Source: Nageia nagi | Lineage: Eukaryota; Pinophyta | Length of the DNA: 64,000 bases | Assembly: GCA_050084985.1 (NCBI GenBank) | Contig: JBITNC010000002.1 | Coordinates: 16,244,001-16,308,000, forward strand | Reading direction: 5' to 3' | The notes under the pieces: generated by a model | What the model was told of the DNA's origin: nothing | What the model saw: only the letters and a program-made list of their open reading frames with translations | The model's database searches: none | Shown here: positions 34,414 through 46,570 of the stretch, piece by piece | How positions within the stretch are numbered: position 1 is the stretch's first letter | How the letters are laid out: every line of letters starts with the position of its first letter | Translations under genes and position numbers: made by a program

Positions 34414-35600
34414 AGGGTCGAAGATGCATGATATTTATAGATTCACGCTCTTCATTTCCTTCTAAGTCTGATAAATGATAAGTTCCTCTACCGAATTTTT
34501 TCTTAATGATATATGATCCTAACTAATTCAGAGCAAACTTGTCTCTAAGCTGTCGTTCTATTCGTGAATTTTGTTGATTTTCTTTTAAAACCAAATCACC
34601 TATTTTGAACTCACGAATTAGAGCCCTTTTATCGAAAGCTCGTTTTATCCTCTTCTGATAAACACGCATATGCTCTAAAGCATTAATACATTTTTCATCT
34701 AAAAGTAATAATTGATCTAAGCGACTCTGTCTTGCTTCTTCGTCGAAATTTTATTCACTTAGATTTACTCTAAGGGATGGTATCTCAAGTTCTATGGGTA
34801 GGATGGCTTCTGTTCCACATACTAAAGAGAATGGTGTTGCCCCAATAGGAGTGCATACACTGGTACGATAAGCCCATAAAGCTTTTGATATTTGCATATG
34901 CCAATCTCTATGAGAATCATTTACTATTTTTGCTAAGATGTTCCGAATAGTTTTATTAGTAGCCTCTGCTTGTCCATTACCTTGTGGATAATATGGAGTG
35001 GAAAAACTTTGTTTAATTTTATACTTGTCACATATTTGTTTTACATCCTTATTTTTAAAATTCTTTCCATTATCCGTAATTAATTGGTTCGATATACCGA
35101 ATCTACATATAATATAACTTTCTATAAATTTCGTAATTCGTGAACCAGTGGTGGAAGTCATGGGAATAGCCTCTACCCATTTAGTAAAATATTCAGTTGC
35201 TGTGATGATGAACTTGTGTCCACCAGAAGACGTAGGTGTAATTTGTCCTATTAAATCTAATGCCCATTTAGAGAATGGCCAAAGTGATTGTATAGGATGT
35301 AGTTCTTGAGATGGTTGTGAAAATAAATGAGTGTATTATTAATATTTAAAACACTTTTTAACATAGTCACAACAATCCTTTTCCATAGTCAGCCAATAAT
35401 ACCCCATTCGTATTAATCGTTTAACAATTGCAACACCATTAAAATGTCCTCCGCATGTTCCATCATGGGCGGAGGATATAGCCTTTTTAATATCATTCTA
35501 TTCAAGACATCTAAGTAAAATACCGTTGAAATTTCATCGATGCAAGATATCCCCTATCAAACAATATTTAGTTGCTTTGATTTTAAAAGTTCGTCGTGAT
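34414..35600 (-). pseudogene. integrase of element B
   Basis: The 136-codon piece at 34751-35161 contains the second catalytic Asp (ITDNGKNF) and the Glu (NGQAEATNK). The first Asp lies upstream in WALDLIGQI, and a zinc-finger remnant (VKKCFKY) precedes it. The C-terminal part reads FKIGDLVLKEN and ends near 34413. All is in the gag-pol frame, with stops of the TAA and TAG type. Confidence 0.88.
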
Positions 35601-35713
35601 GATTTATTAAGGTTTGTGGGCAGAGTTCCAAATTTAAAAAAATCTATCAATTCCTTGTACCAATTATGTTTATTAGTTACGTCAATATTTAATACACTTT
35701 TATCTTCATCTTC

Positions 35714-36760
35714 CTATTGTAATGATGATTGAGACAATTGAATTATTTCAACTTGAATTGAAGATTTTTTAGGATCTTCTGGGATAAGAGATCCAATAGA
35801 AGCCATAGCATCTGCAAATCTATTAGATGATCTTGGTGCTGCTTCTATACTAAATTGGTCAAAAGATTTTAATAATTTCTCAACTAACGCTTTATACTTT
35901 TGAAGTAAAGGTTCTTTACATTGATAGATTCCTTTCACTTGATTTACGATGAGTAAAGAATCTCCAATAATCTTAATTCTTTTAAGTTTTAATTTAATCG
36001 TAGTTTTTAATGCTAATATCAAAGCTTCATATTCTGCATTATTATTAGTACAAGGAAATTTTAGTTTAAATGAATATGGTATAGGGATCCCTTGGGGGGT
36101 TATAAATACGACACCTGCTCCACCACCTTGTTCACATCGAGAACCATTAAAGTGTATTGTCATATCCCAATTGTCTTCAAGTTCTACAAGTATTTCAATT
36201 TCATCTAATTGAAACACCCCATCATCAGGTAATTCAATGACAAGGGGTTTATCATCTTGCAATGGAGCATTAGCGAGATAGTCAGCAATTACTTGTCCTT
36301 TTATTGATTTTTGTCCAATAAAATGTAAATCAAATTCAGTTAAGTGCATTATCCACTTTGCAGTTCTTGAATTTTGATATGTTTTATTCATCATATATTT
36401 CAACGGATCCATTTTAGAGATGACATATGTTGTATGATTAAGCATATAATGTCGAAGTTTTTTAGTAGCAAAAATGATAGCAAGACATAATTTTTCCAAA
36501 TATATGTACTTAATCTCGTAGCTCACTAGGGTTCTACTCAGATAATATATAGCTTGATCTTTATTGTGTTCATTATTTTGAGCAAGCATTGTTCCTAAAG
36601 CATTTTCAGTAGCAGAGATATATAACAAAAAGGGTACATCTTCTCTGGGTGGACTTAAGATAGGAGGAGATAATAAATATCTTTTAATTTCATCGAATGC
36701 CTCTTGTTGCTCTTTGCCCCAATGATATTCGATCCCCTTTTTTAATAATTTTGTAAATGG
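35714..36760 (-). pseudogene. dual RNase H of element B
   Basis: A 304-codon open stretch (35714-36628) holds the degenerate RT-linked RNase H (LYISATENALGTMLAQ, lacking the first Asp) and then the archaeal-type RNase H. In the latter the first catalytic position is Asn (HFNGSRCEQG), explained by GAT to AAT. Glu (NNAEYEAL), Asp (IIGDSLLIV) and the last Asp (NRFADAMAS) are kept. The order RT, RNase H, archaeal-type RNase H, IN is the usual Tat order. Confidence 0.9.
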
Positions 36761-37594
36761 TTTACATTTATCAGAAAGTTGAGCTATAAACCTTCTAATG
36801 GCTTGTAACTTACCCTGTAAACTCTATAATTATTTTAGATTTGCAAGAGGTGGCATGTCTACTACTACCTTCACTTTACTAGGATCTATTTCAATTTCTC
36901 GTCGGGACATAATAAATCCTAATAATTTTCCTGAAGTTACACCAAAAACACATTTTTTTGGATTTAATCTTACTTTATGTTCTAATAATCTATCTAAGAC
37001 TTTAATTAGGTCTTTTCCATGATCTACTCGATATTTAGATCTAACCAACAAATCATCGACATAATCTTCTACTATGTCGTGCATATAATCATGGAATATG
37101 TAAGTCATAGCCCTTTGATAAGTTGCCCCAGCATTTTTTAATCCAAAAGGCATAACTTTATAACAAAAGGTACCCCAAGGAATTATAAAAATTATTTTAT
37201 GTTGATCTTTAGTAGTTATTTTTATTTGATTATAACCAGAAAACCCATCCATTAATGACAACATATCATTTCCTGCTGTCGAGTCTACCAAACTATAAAT
37301 GCTAGGTAGAGGGAAATCATCTTTAGGACAAGCCTTGTTAAGATCACGAAAATCTATGCATATTCTTATTTTTTCATTTGGTTTTTTCATAGGTACCATA
37401 TTAGATATCCAATCTGAGTAATCTATAGGTTGTATAAATTTAGCTTCTAATAATTTTTGGAGTTCTTCTTTTACCATTAATGCTATAGTAGGATGCATTT
37501 TACGTAATTTTTGTTTAACAGGTTTAGCATCCGGCTTTAACGCTAAATTATGCACTACTAATTTAGGATCTATTCCAGGCATGTCTACATACGA
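36761..37594 (-). pseudogene. reverse transcriptase of element B
   Basis: A 250-codon open stretch (36830-37582) covers almost the whole RT core: KIRICIDFRDLNKACPKDDF, SLMDGFSGYNQI, MPFGLKNAGATYQRAM and an intact YVDD followed by LLVRSK. It joins the RNase H frame at 36830 across point stops. Confidence 0.92.
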
Positions 37595-38485
37595 TCATGC
37601 AAATACCTTTTCTCGTTCTTTTAATAAGGTTATAATTTCTTCTTGCTCATTTTCTGTGAGGTTTTCTCCTAATTGAATAATTTTAGGATTTTGAGGGTCA
37701 TTACTAATATTTATTTCTAGGACCTTTTCAGTAAGCATATGCGACCCTTCTTCTAATTGATTTGGTACTGGTATCCAGCCATTATCATTAACACTGTATT
37801 CTTCATCGTATTCTTGAGTTTGTTCATTCGTGCACACTTGATTTTCATAGGAACCAAGTATGTGATCTACGTTTTTGAATTCATGTACCGAAGGATTAGA
37901 TGATATAAGAGAGAAATCAGCGATTACTTCATCTGTAGAAGTATTGGCTATTATTTTAATTAAATTTTGATTTTCGTTAGCTTCATCTATTTGTTCATTA
38001 TTTTGATCTTCAATGTCCTTCTCTTTTATTGTAACCATATTTACCGATGGTATATCTGAATATGGAATGATTAACGATTCGACATTTATATTTATTTTTT
38101 CCTGTATATCACTTGGTAAGCATGAATGATTCTAGGGTGGCTCAATAAAGAGCGTTTCGACACCTTCTAAGACATCCACTTCACTTAATCGTTCTTCTCT
38201 TATATCAACAATTTCTTGTACTATGGATTCTTTATCTAAAATTTCTTCATTATTATCCAAATTCTCTTCTCTTGAATCTTCTAATTTAGCAAGATTATTT
38301 TGATAACCTAATCCACTTTTATCAGTGGTATATTGGTATTGTAATTCGATTATTTCTCGTGGACCCTGTTCATATCGACCCAATCCTCATCCTTGCCAAT
38401 TACATTTGTTAAAATAGTTTAAGACAAATGTTCTTGAACATGGCGATAAATATTTCATATCATTATCGAAATTTCCTTCATATGC
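37595..38485 (-). pseudogene. PR-RT linker of element B
   Basis: Open stretches at 37595-38038 and 38132-38383 lie in the gag-pol frame. They are acidic and Asn/Glu-rich and end with ENEQEEIITLLKEREKVFA, the typical segment just before gypsy RT. No enzyme motif is present. Confidence 0.8.
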
Positions 38486-39469
38486 TTAATTGGGTATTGT
38501 TGACACAGGATCTACTATCCCCGCATAGATAAACATTGTCTGATTAGGTATCTCTCCTAACGGTACTATTTGTCCGATCACACTAGGTGATTCAGATAAT
38601 TTACCCACTTCTTGTGATGAAGGTATATTAAATACCACATCATCTACATCATATTCTCCCATCCCTAAATCTCTTAATTTAACTTTTACTGGATATACAT
38701 GGGAAGAGTCATTATTAGATGTAGTATTTACTTGTTTTGATGAAGAAGCTCCATATTTTTCGTCTAAAGTTTTAGCAACCTTTTCCCAAGTATCTTTATC
38801 TTGTATAACTATATCACTTTTTTCTTTTATGACTTCAGATTGATTCGTATTTTTGTTCATTAATATGGTTGATAAGTTAGGAGATGGTAAGGTCACTTTA
38901 TTTGGATCAAAAATTAGATTACAATGTGAATAAGGATCTGGATCTTTAAACACACAATGAATTTTATCTTTGTAAATGTATTTTAAACATCCATGATAAG
39001 TTGATGGAACACATTGCATTTCTCTAATCCATGGACATCCTAAGAGAATGTTGTATTGTATAATATTTCCTTCAATTATATGTAATAAAGTTTGAATGGT
39101 TTTAGCCCCTACTGTAATTGGCAGCACTATTGATCCTAAAGTTGAACACACTGCATCATTAAACGCCCTAATCTGTAAAGAAGGAGCTAAGATGAATGAA
39201 TTTGATAAATTCAAATTTTTGTATGTAGCATCTGAAATTATATTTATAGCTGAACCTTCATCTATCAGAATTCTTTTAAATAATTTCCCATCTACTTTAC
39301 CAATTATATATAAAGGTGGATCAAGTCCGCCTGGTCCATCGTTATTTAATTTTTCTTGTTCGTAGAAGGTGATACTAGGTTGTTGAGATATCTTTAAGCT
39401 TTCAACTATTAAAATAAAATTATCAGGGTTACTAATATCCACTTGAATTTCTTGTAGAATTTGATTCAT
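38486..39469 (-). pseudogene. aspartic protease of element B
   Basis: 327 codons are open. The catalytic region reads ILIDEGSAINII, with Glu between Asp and Gly. The flap and C-terminal motif is YNILLGCPWIREM. The same Asp-x-Gly-Ser form occurs in F (TDKGSIINV). Whether Glu is native to the family or reflects G-to-A damage cannot be decided here. Confidence 0.85.
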
Positions 39470-39781
39470 TACCTCCCTATAAATCTCAGACTATTGTAAT
39501 AATTCCAATAAGGTCATCTTAACTGGAGACAATTTTTATTATCGTTGAAGAGGACCTTTTATCGAAACTTTAGGTTGTTGTGGAGGAGGTATAGGTTGTA
39601 TATTAATTGGGTTTGATATTGATTGATTTTTTCATGAATTATCTTGTTTATTCTGATATTGTTGTGCTCTTGTAGCTATACCAATCATATGTATTGAATC
39701 ATCTATAGTCCCTATAAATGGTGTATCCTTATTATTCCATGTATAGTTCATTTGGTTTGGGATAATTGCCACATTGTTAGC

Positions 39782-42322
39782 CTAATGTGAAGGTAAGGGG
39801 TTTTGATATATCCCTAAATTTTGATTCGAAGGCACAACGGGATTATCCACATCTATTTTTCGACTATCTATCAAGTCTTGAATTTTATGTTGTAAAGTTT
39901 GACATCTATTTGTATTATGTACTTTTTGTCTATGATAAGCACAAAATTCATTCTCCTTATACCATTTGCTTCCCTTAGCATTAGGATTTTTAGGTTTTAT
40001 ATTAGGTAATGTAATCATACCATTATCACATAATTTTTTAAGTATTTCGGCTAATGGTTCTGATAATAGGGTAAAATTTCTTTTAGGCATAGGTTGAACA
40101 TTTTCTTCGATTTTTAAAGCTTGACAAGAATCTTCTGTCATAGCTATTTGATTATTTTGTGGTTGTTTAGTACTATTTTCATATTGATTACCCTTTTTGT
40201 ATTCTTTTTTCTTGAGCTTTAGTTCTCCATATTGAATTTTAACTCTTTCTATGACTACTGCCTGAGCAATAGCTTCTTCAAAAGTTTTATGTTGTTGAAT
40301 CTGGAGAACACTAGCTATTGGTCTTAAACAACTTTGACTAAATAACTTAACCAATTCCTCTTGTGGTATTGTATAAGGCATACTAGTGAGTATAGCCCGC
40401 CATCTTGAGATGTAATCATGTATAGTTTCATCAGGAAATTGTTGTAATCTTGTAAGATCAGTAATTGAAGATCTTTCTTTAATATTGATCCTAAAGTGTT
40501 CAAGAAATTGATTAGCCAATTGTTCGAACGTATATAAACTATGCATAGGTAAACTATTATACCAATCTAAGGCTTGGCCTGCGAGTGTCATAGGAAATAT
40601 ACGTAACATCAATGAGTCATCATTGGCTATCTGATAACTAGAAAATGTAAATTTTCTCAAATGTTCTTTGGGGTCTTCTCTTCCTTTAAATGATTCTATT
40701 TTAGGAAATTCAAACCTATATGGTAGTTTCTTTTTTGGAACACTTGGATGAATAGGTTCATTGCAAATATTCTTGTAATTTAACTTTTGAAGTCCTTGAA
40801 CATTTATTTCTTGATTTATAAAGTCCTTCATAAAGTCTTCTAATTCTTTATTGGTTCTATGACCTTGAGTGTGTCTATGATATCTTCGAGTATTCGGATC
40901 CTTTTCAGAAATTGATCTTGAAGTGTAAGACTCATAGTCAGGAGGAAACTCTGATGGTGGTGGACGCAATATTTTAAGAGGTGAATGTTGTCTCGGAGTA
41001 GGGATTTTAGGAGGTTTTTGGGATATATCTTTTCCATATAAATATTTTCCTTTGTAATCAGGTTGTCTTGTTTGATTTTGAGTTTGTTCGATCCAACTTT
41101 TAATGGAATCTTGCTTTTGTTTATCATATAATTTTTGCAATTCTAGTTCTTTATCCATCTCCTTTTGTAATAAAATGGCTATCTCTCTATCCATCGCTTC
41201 TTGTTTGTCTAAGTAAGGATCTCGATATCTTCGTATTTGACTTCCTTCAGGAGTTTCAAGTTTCAAATTTTTTATTTTTTGATATTCCTCCCACTGTCTT
41301 TGTTTTTCTTTCTCCATATGTAGATATTGTTCTTTTTTTATTTTTTCATTCTCTAATTCTTTAAGTTGTAATTCCTGTAAATAAAGTTGAATCTCATGTT
41401 CTTTATGAAGTCTTTTCTTTTCTTGTTCCAGGAATTCATTTCTTTCTCTGTTGGCTTGTTCTTGTTCTATGAATTTCCTTTTATCTCTAAGAAGTTTATC
41501 TTCTATTTCTTTTAATTCATTCTCTCGTTCTTGAATTTTAATGAATTCATCAACTTCCTTTAGAAGAGATTGCATCTCTACGGCCTTTCTAATATCATCA
41601 GCATATATTTCTGTGAATTTTTGACCGGCTTTTGTTTTACATAATCATCGTTCTTCTAGTTCTTCATAAGAAGGTATCTCTTCTACTTTGTACTTAGATG
41701 TCCTTCTATGTAGTCCTCCCTTTGAAGAATAAGATTTCTCCATTTGCTTCATTGAAGGAGCTCTTTGGGATAAATTACTCGTAGGTATTGATACTTCATT
41801 TTTTCCTAATTCGAGAGATTTATGAGAAAAGGAAGATCCCTCTTTTCAGATTAAAGAACTAACCTTTTGACCATCTGATAATAGACGAATGACTCTTTCA
41901 TATTTAGCTTTATATGGCTCAGTCTCTAGTATCGCTATGGTTTCAGCTCAAGATTTATCCTTGGCAATTTCTAAGTTATCACATCTATGATTTTGTTTTT
42001 TAACATCTCCCGATAAACTAGAAGATGTCTTAGGAATAGCCCTATGATTAGCTAGGTGACAACGAATTTCAATTAACTCTTCATCTAACACTTGTATTCT
42101 AGCCTTGGTAGTAAGATCTTCTATACTTTGTTTTTGCAATCTAGATTGATCATAACCCCAATCCTTACTTTCATAACGAACTACCCGTGAATCTGATTCA
42201 TCTAAAGGAGGTGGCCTCCTAACCAAAGACTCTATCAGATCCATATTATTTGAATCTATTTCTTGTATTTCAAATGGGTGTTCTCGCATTTTCTTAGCAG
42301 TCATACTTCTAGTTTGAACCAT
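39782..42322 (-). pseudogene. Gag of element B
   Basis: The frame starts at the ATG ending at 42322 (MVQTRSMTAKK) and runs to 39782. It is open for 124 codons, then interrupted by three TGA stops, each explainable from CGA, then open for 597 codons. The N-terminal half is a Glu/Lys/Gln-rich coiled coil, followed by the gag core (PMTLAGQALDWYNSLP) and a CX2HX5HX4C zinc motif (CAYHRQKVHNTNRC). It is the least damaged gag in the window. Confidence 0.92.
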
Positions 42323-44096
42323 TTTTTAGATATTATAAATAAGCATCATAAAAAGAAACTCTATTTTTATCTTTTATATTATATTTTTGAGAAAACAATT
42401 TAATGCACAAACAGCCTATATGCAAATCTACTTTTAACGATGTGATTAACTTCTTTAACTTTTTCACATATTTTTTAAATATCTAAGTTAAATGAACGAT
42501 ATGAGTTATTTATTTTAATCTTTTTAATTTTCCTAGTTTGTTAGACTAGTCAAGTGTTAAACAAGGTAGGTTGGGTAATTCTAAGTAATGTTTACAAGTT
42601 TCTATGGCTTTTGGCTTGGTTCTAGATGAGTTTGACTCCTACCTAAAGGAAAGTTACCTTGGTCATCACTTCCAAGTGTAACTGGCTCTATGGCTTCAAT
42701 GTGTTAGGTTGGTGGATACAAAGAAGTAAGAATTAACGGTTGGTAGTGACATCCAACTCGTTAATGTTCAATTATTCCTTTAAGGCCTTATGCAATGCAT
42801 TTAAACAAGTAAAGTACATTTATGCATACTACCCTCCCAAACATTCATGTCCATTTATTTATCTTATTTTAATGTGATACAATCAAAGTTTATTTTAAAT
42901 GAATCTTGACCTTAATAAACCCCGTTGTTCTTTTTAATTATAATGTGATTCTTTATCCAACCTCTTAATGATGTTCATTAACTCCTTCCAGCTATGGAAG
43001 TTTTATATATGATAAATTTCCTCTTCTTACTAGTCACATATCTCTTCGACCTCCAATGGAGTGGTAAGAGCAGACTTAGTAAAAAGTCATTAAGTGTAGA
43101 TAAATTAATTAAATGAGGTTCAATTACTCCTCCAAGGGTCACATCCCTTCGACCTCCAATGGAGTGGTAAGGGTAGACCTCTTTAAGAGTGTTAATGTGA
43201 AGTATAATTCTAAATAATATGTAAACAAATTTTACCTCTTTCACTTAACTTATTTCTGATCACTTAGGATCGCTTGAAGCGCAAAAGTGAGAGCATACTT
43301 TGTTAAGTGAAAGTACTTAATGTATTCGAATCCCTCCAATTCGTTAATCTTTTAATATGATTTACACTACCCAAAACTTGATTTATTTTCCTTTAGGTTA
43401 ATTCCAAATTAAATGTGATTCATTTACCCCTTCCAATTGTGGAAGTATTATGTGTAAGTAAATTAACCAAATTAATGATAATGTGAATGTGAAAGAAAAG
43501 AAGAATTAATTACTCCTTCTTATCAAGTCTATTCTGGTCACCTTAGATCGCACGAAGCGCAAAGGGAGAGCATAAGTAGACAAGATAAAAAGTATTAATG
43601 TGTACGTACCCTTCACCCAAAGCATGAAAATACATACATAACATTTTACATAAAATAAATTAATAAAAAAAAAATGCATTTAATCTTTTCTACCCATTCT
43701 TATATGCATTCTAGGCAAAGGAATCACATTCAAAAACATCCTTCCAATTTAACAATACATTATGCATTTTATTTTAATTTTTCAGGAATAATAAAAAGAG
43801 ACAAAATGACCTGGCTGTGAGTCATTGGCATTTAGATAGAGGTCGCTGGTGTTTATTACGAGTCATCAGCATTCGATCCCAATCGTTGGCATTTAGTCTG
43901 GATTACTATGTGAAATGTTGGTGTTCCTTCTGAGTCACCGACATCCGCTTCCAATCATTGGCATTTCTGCAACAGATTTCTTGAAATGCATAGAACGCAA
44001 AATTTGAAGTTAGTACATGGAGAAATTCGAATAAACCAGATAACAGAAAGGTAAAATCATTACAAACAAAAAACCTCCCTATCAATAACGGAAGGG
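42323..44096 (-). other. 5' leader of element B
   Basis: About 1.8 kb without a supported gene. It holds four imperfect modules (about 43025, 43130, 43250, 43530) sharing CGACCTCCAATGGAGTGG or GATCGC.TGAAGCGCAAA cores. Two perfect small hairpins occur, CTTCCA-GCTA-TGGAAG (42985-43000) and CTTCCA-ATTG-TGGAAG (43430-43445). The stretch may contain packaging or dimerisation signals. Confidence 0.5.
43820..43970 (+). repeat. 20-21-bp repeats near the right end of B
   Basis: Units begin TCATTGG, TCGCTGG, TCATCAG, TCGTTGG or TCACCGA and belong to the same family as 28735-28825. They lie about 150-300 bases inside the right LTR. Confidence 0.7.
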
Positions 44097-44100
44097 CCCT

Positions 44101-44113
44101 CCTTCTAGCGCCA
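44101..44113 (-). other. primer binding site of element B
   Basis: The minus strand reads TGGCGCTAGAAGG three bases after the LTR end. The TGG start and position fit a tRNA 3' end complement; the tRNA was not identified. Confidence 0.75.
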
Positions 44114-44116
44114 GAA

Positions 44117-44964
44117 TGTTGCAGTGAAAATAAAGCTGGAATGTAGAATAACATGAAATACAAATTATTCTTAAACTTTCATTGAACCTCAAATTATGTG
44201 AAATAAATAAACATGTTGTAATTGGAAAATGATATTGATTTCCAATTAAGACTACAATTGGCCCTTGGAAGGGACTTTTACAAATGCCATTTGCCAAAAT
44301 AAGAGTATTAGATCTCCATTGTTTTTGATTTGCTTGCTTCTTTCCTTGATATGAACCTGTAAATCCTACACACATATAAAAGATAATAACATCAAAGCAT
44401 CTATGTATGACATGTATTGAATTGAAAGTAGCATAAAATAATAAAATGTATGAGCTCACAAGATTTTGGTAGCATTACCCTACTTCAAATATGGGTCAAG
44501 ATTCTCTCTCAAATTGCTTTGCATGGGCTTGTATTTATAGATTTTGGATGAGATGTTCAAAAGGCTAGTAAGGGGAAGTGAAGAGCCACCGTAGGTCGTA
44601 ACTAACCCCCTCTATCCACATCATCTTGGAAAGATGAATCATTTCAACTTTCTCTTGCTATTTTGGCTTCTTGTTCGACTGTTACAGAGTCACCGGTGAT
44701 TGCCATATGAACATCGACGACTGGATCAAAACACCGGTGACTGTCTTGGGTCATCGGTGATTGGTTAACAATATTTGTAATAATATTAAGATGACCGCCT
44801 AATAGCCAATTTTACCTAAAAGAGTCATGTGACCACCCATTTTGTATGTACTCAATGGGAGCTATCCAATAATGTGATTTTTAAACCTATTTCATATTAT
44901 CGCGAGGAGTTATGATTATTTTAATGTTTACTATTTAAGAAGGGGACATTTTTAGGTGTCTACA
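44117..44964 (-). repeat. 5' LTR of element B (right copy)
   Basis: 848 bp, paired with 27418-28264. The minus-strand TATA box lies at 44532-44539. It ends on the plus strand with TCTACA, next to the target duplication CTAAT. Confidence 0.96.
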
Positions 44965-44979
44965 CTAATCAACAGTATG
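44965..44979. repeat. junction: B right duplication, tail of LTR A, A right duplication
   Basis: CTAAT (44965-44969) is the right duplication of B. CAACA (44970-44974) is the last five bases of A's 3' LTR, and GTATG (44975-44979) is the right duplication of A. The order proves that B entered A and A entered C. Confidence 0.95.
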
Positions 44980-45280
44980 TGATATAGTTTTGGGGGTACA
45001 ATGGCTGAGGCCTTTAGGCATCATGTAGTGGAATTTTGCAGAGCTATGGATGACCTTCATGATAGCCAAATAAGAGCATACTCTTAAAGGATTACAGGTT
45101 GGACCTTCACAAATTGTGAGCTCCCATCGCATGGAAAAGATCCTATAGAAAATTAGGAAGGAATGCTAACATAGTTATCCTCTTTAGCAATAATCGAATA
45201 TGAAGTCACATAGCCTAAGGATGTGTAGCCCATCTTGAGGAATCATACACATGCCTTTGAGGAACCAACAGGCTTACCAC
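44980..45280 (+). pseudogene. protease end and linker of chromovirus C
   Basis: The sequence resumes the protease interrupted at 14644, with CDIVLGVQWLRPL at its start. It then runs, in broken frames, towards the RT. Confidence 0.8.
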
Positions 45281-45930
45281 CCTAGCAATCTCATGATCAT
45301 GCTATCCAGTTGGTGCCAGGAAGTCAACCACCAAACATTCATCCTTATCAGTATCCTTATTTACAAAAAAATGAAATTGAAAAATTGGTTCAAGAACTAT
45401 TGGATGTAGGAGTAATTCGACCTAGCATAAGCTAATATTCTTCTCTAGTTATATTGGTTTGTAAGAAGCATGGCTCATGGCATATGTGTGTGGATTTTAG
45501 GGCTCTCAACAAAATTACCATAAAGGATAAATTTTTGATACTATTCATTGATGAATTATTGGATGAACTGCATGGGGCAAGATATTTTTTCAAGTTGGAC
45601 CTACGATCTGGGTATCACCAAATTTGTCTTAAGGAGGAGGATATACCAAAAACTACATTCCGCACTCGTGAGGACCATTATGAGTTCTTGGTCATGCCTT
45701 TTGGACTCACAAATACTCCATCCATATTTCAAAGTTTAATGAATCAGGTGTTTCATCCGTTCCTTAAGAAGTTCATTTTAGTTTTCTTTGATGATATCTT
45801 GATCTACAGTAAGACATGGCAAGAACACATGGCACATGTTGACCAAACTTCACAAATTTTGAGGGAACATTGACTATATGCAAAAATTCCAAATGTTCAT
45901 TCGGTAAGAGGGAAATTGACTACTTAGGCC
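45281..45930 (+). pseudogene. reverse transcriptase of chromovirus C
   Basis: A 139-codon stretch (45454-45873) contains [46 protein letters not shown] and the catalytic loop FFDD in [12 protein letters not shown]. Upstream, IEKLVQELLDVGVIRPS opens the domain. A stop and frame change follow at about 45873. Confidence 0.9.
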
Positions 45931-46570
45931 ATATTATTTATAAAGAGGGAGTTAAGGTGGATCCACATAAGATTACTGACATGCAAAATTGGTCTATTCC
46001 TACATCTTTGAAAAGTCTCTGAGGATTCTTGGGGTTGACAATCTATTATAGGAAATTTATGAAAGATTATGGTAAGATTGCAGTACCTTTAACAATGCTA
46101 TTGAAATGGTCCCCTCAAGTTGAGACAACTTTCCTTAAGTTCAAGGATGCAATGTGTACCACCCCAGTATTGGTAATGCTAGATTTTTCTAAAACCTTTA
46201 TGATAGAAAGTGATGTTTATGGAGTAGGAATCGAGGTAATATTGATGTAGGAGGGGCATCCCTTGGAGTTTATTAGTAGAGCACTCTCTAGTAAATATTT
46301 GGGTAAATCCACCTATGAAAAAGAAATGCTTGCCATCATTCATGTAGTTCAATGCTGGAGACCATATCTCATTGGCCACCATTTCATCATTCACATAGAT
46401 CATCATAATTTGAATTTTTTTATTAAGCAATGTATTTCTACGATCTTGCAACAAAAATGGGTGACCAAACTACTAGGGTATGATTATGAGATAGTATACC
46501 GTAAAGGTAAAGAGAATGTGGTTATTGATGCTCTATCCAACAAATTTGAAGATCAGGTAGCATTGTAAGC
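45931..46570 (+). pseudogene. RNase H of chromovirus C
   Basis: Pieces at 46029-46250 and 46263-46568 carry ESDVYGVGIEVILM (catalytic Asp kept), STYEKEMLAIIHVVQCWRPY and a TDH-type motif now reading IHIDHHNLNFF. A TAG at about 46248 breaks it. A single RNase H is present, as expected for chromoviruses. Confidence 0.85.

Larger units (their letters stand above)
27418..44964 (-). mobile_element. element B, 17.5-kb Tat-type Ty3/gypsy element
   Basis: It is bounded by 847/848-bp LTRs with TG...CA ends and a perfect 5-bp target duplication. On the minus strand the order is LTR, primer site, gag, PR, RT, RNase H, archaeal-type RNase H, IN, an extra sense region, an antisense PMD gene, purine tract, LTR. 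The gag-pol pieces at 42322, 41575, 39469, 38383, 38038, 37582, 36628 and 35161 (minus-strand starts) all share one frame. It is the youngest insertion here and the only element whose frame is intact apart from point stops. Confidence 0.95.
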
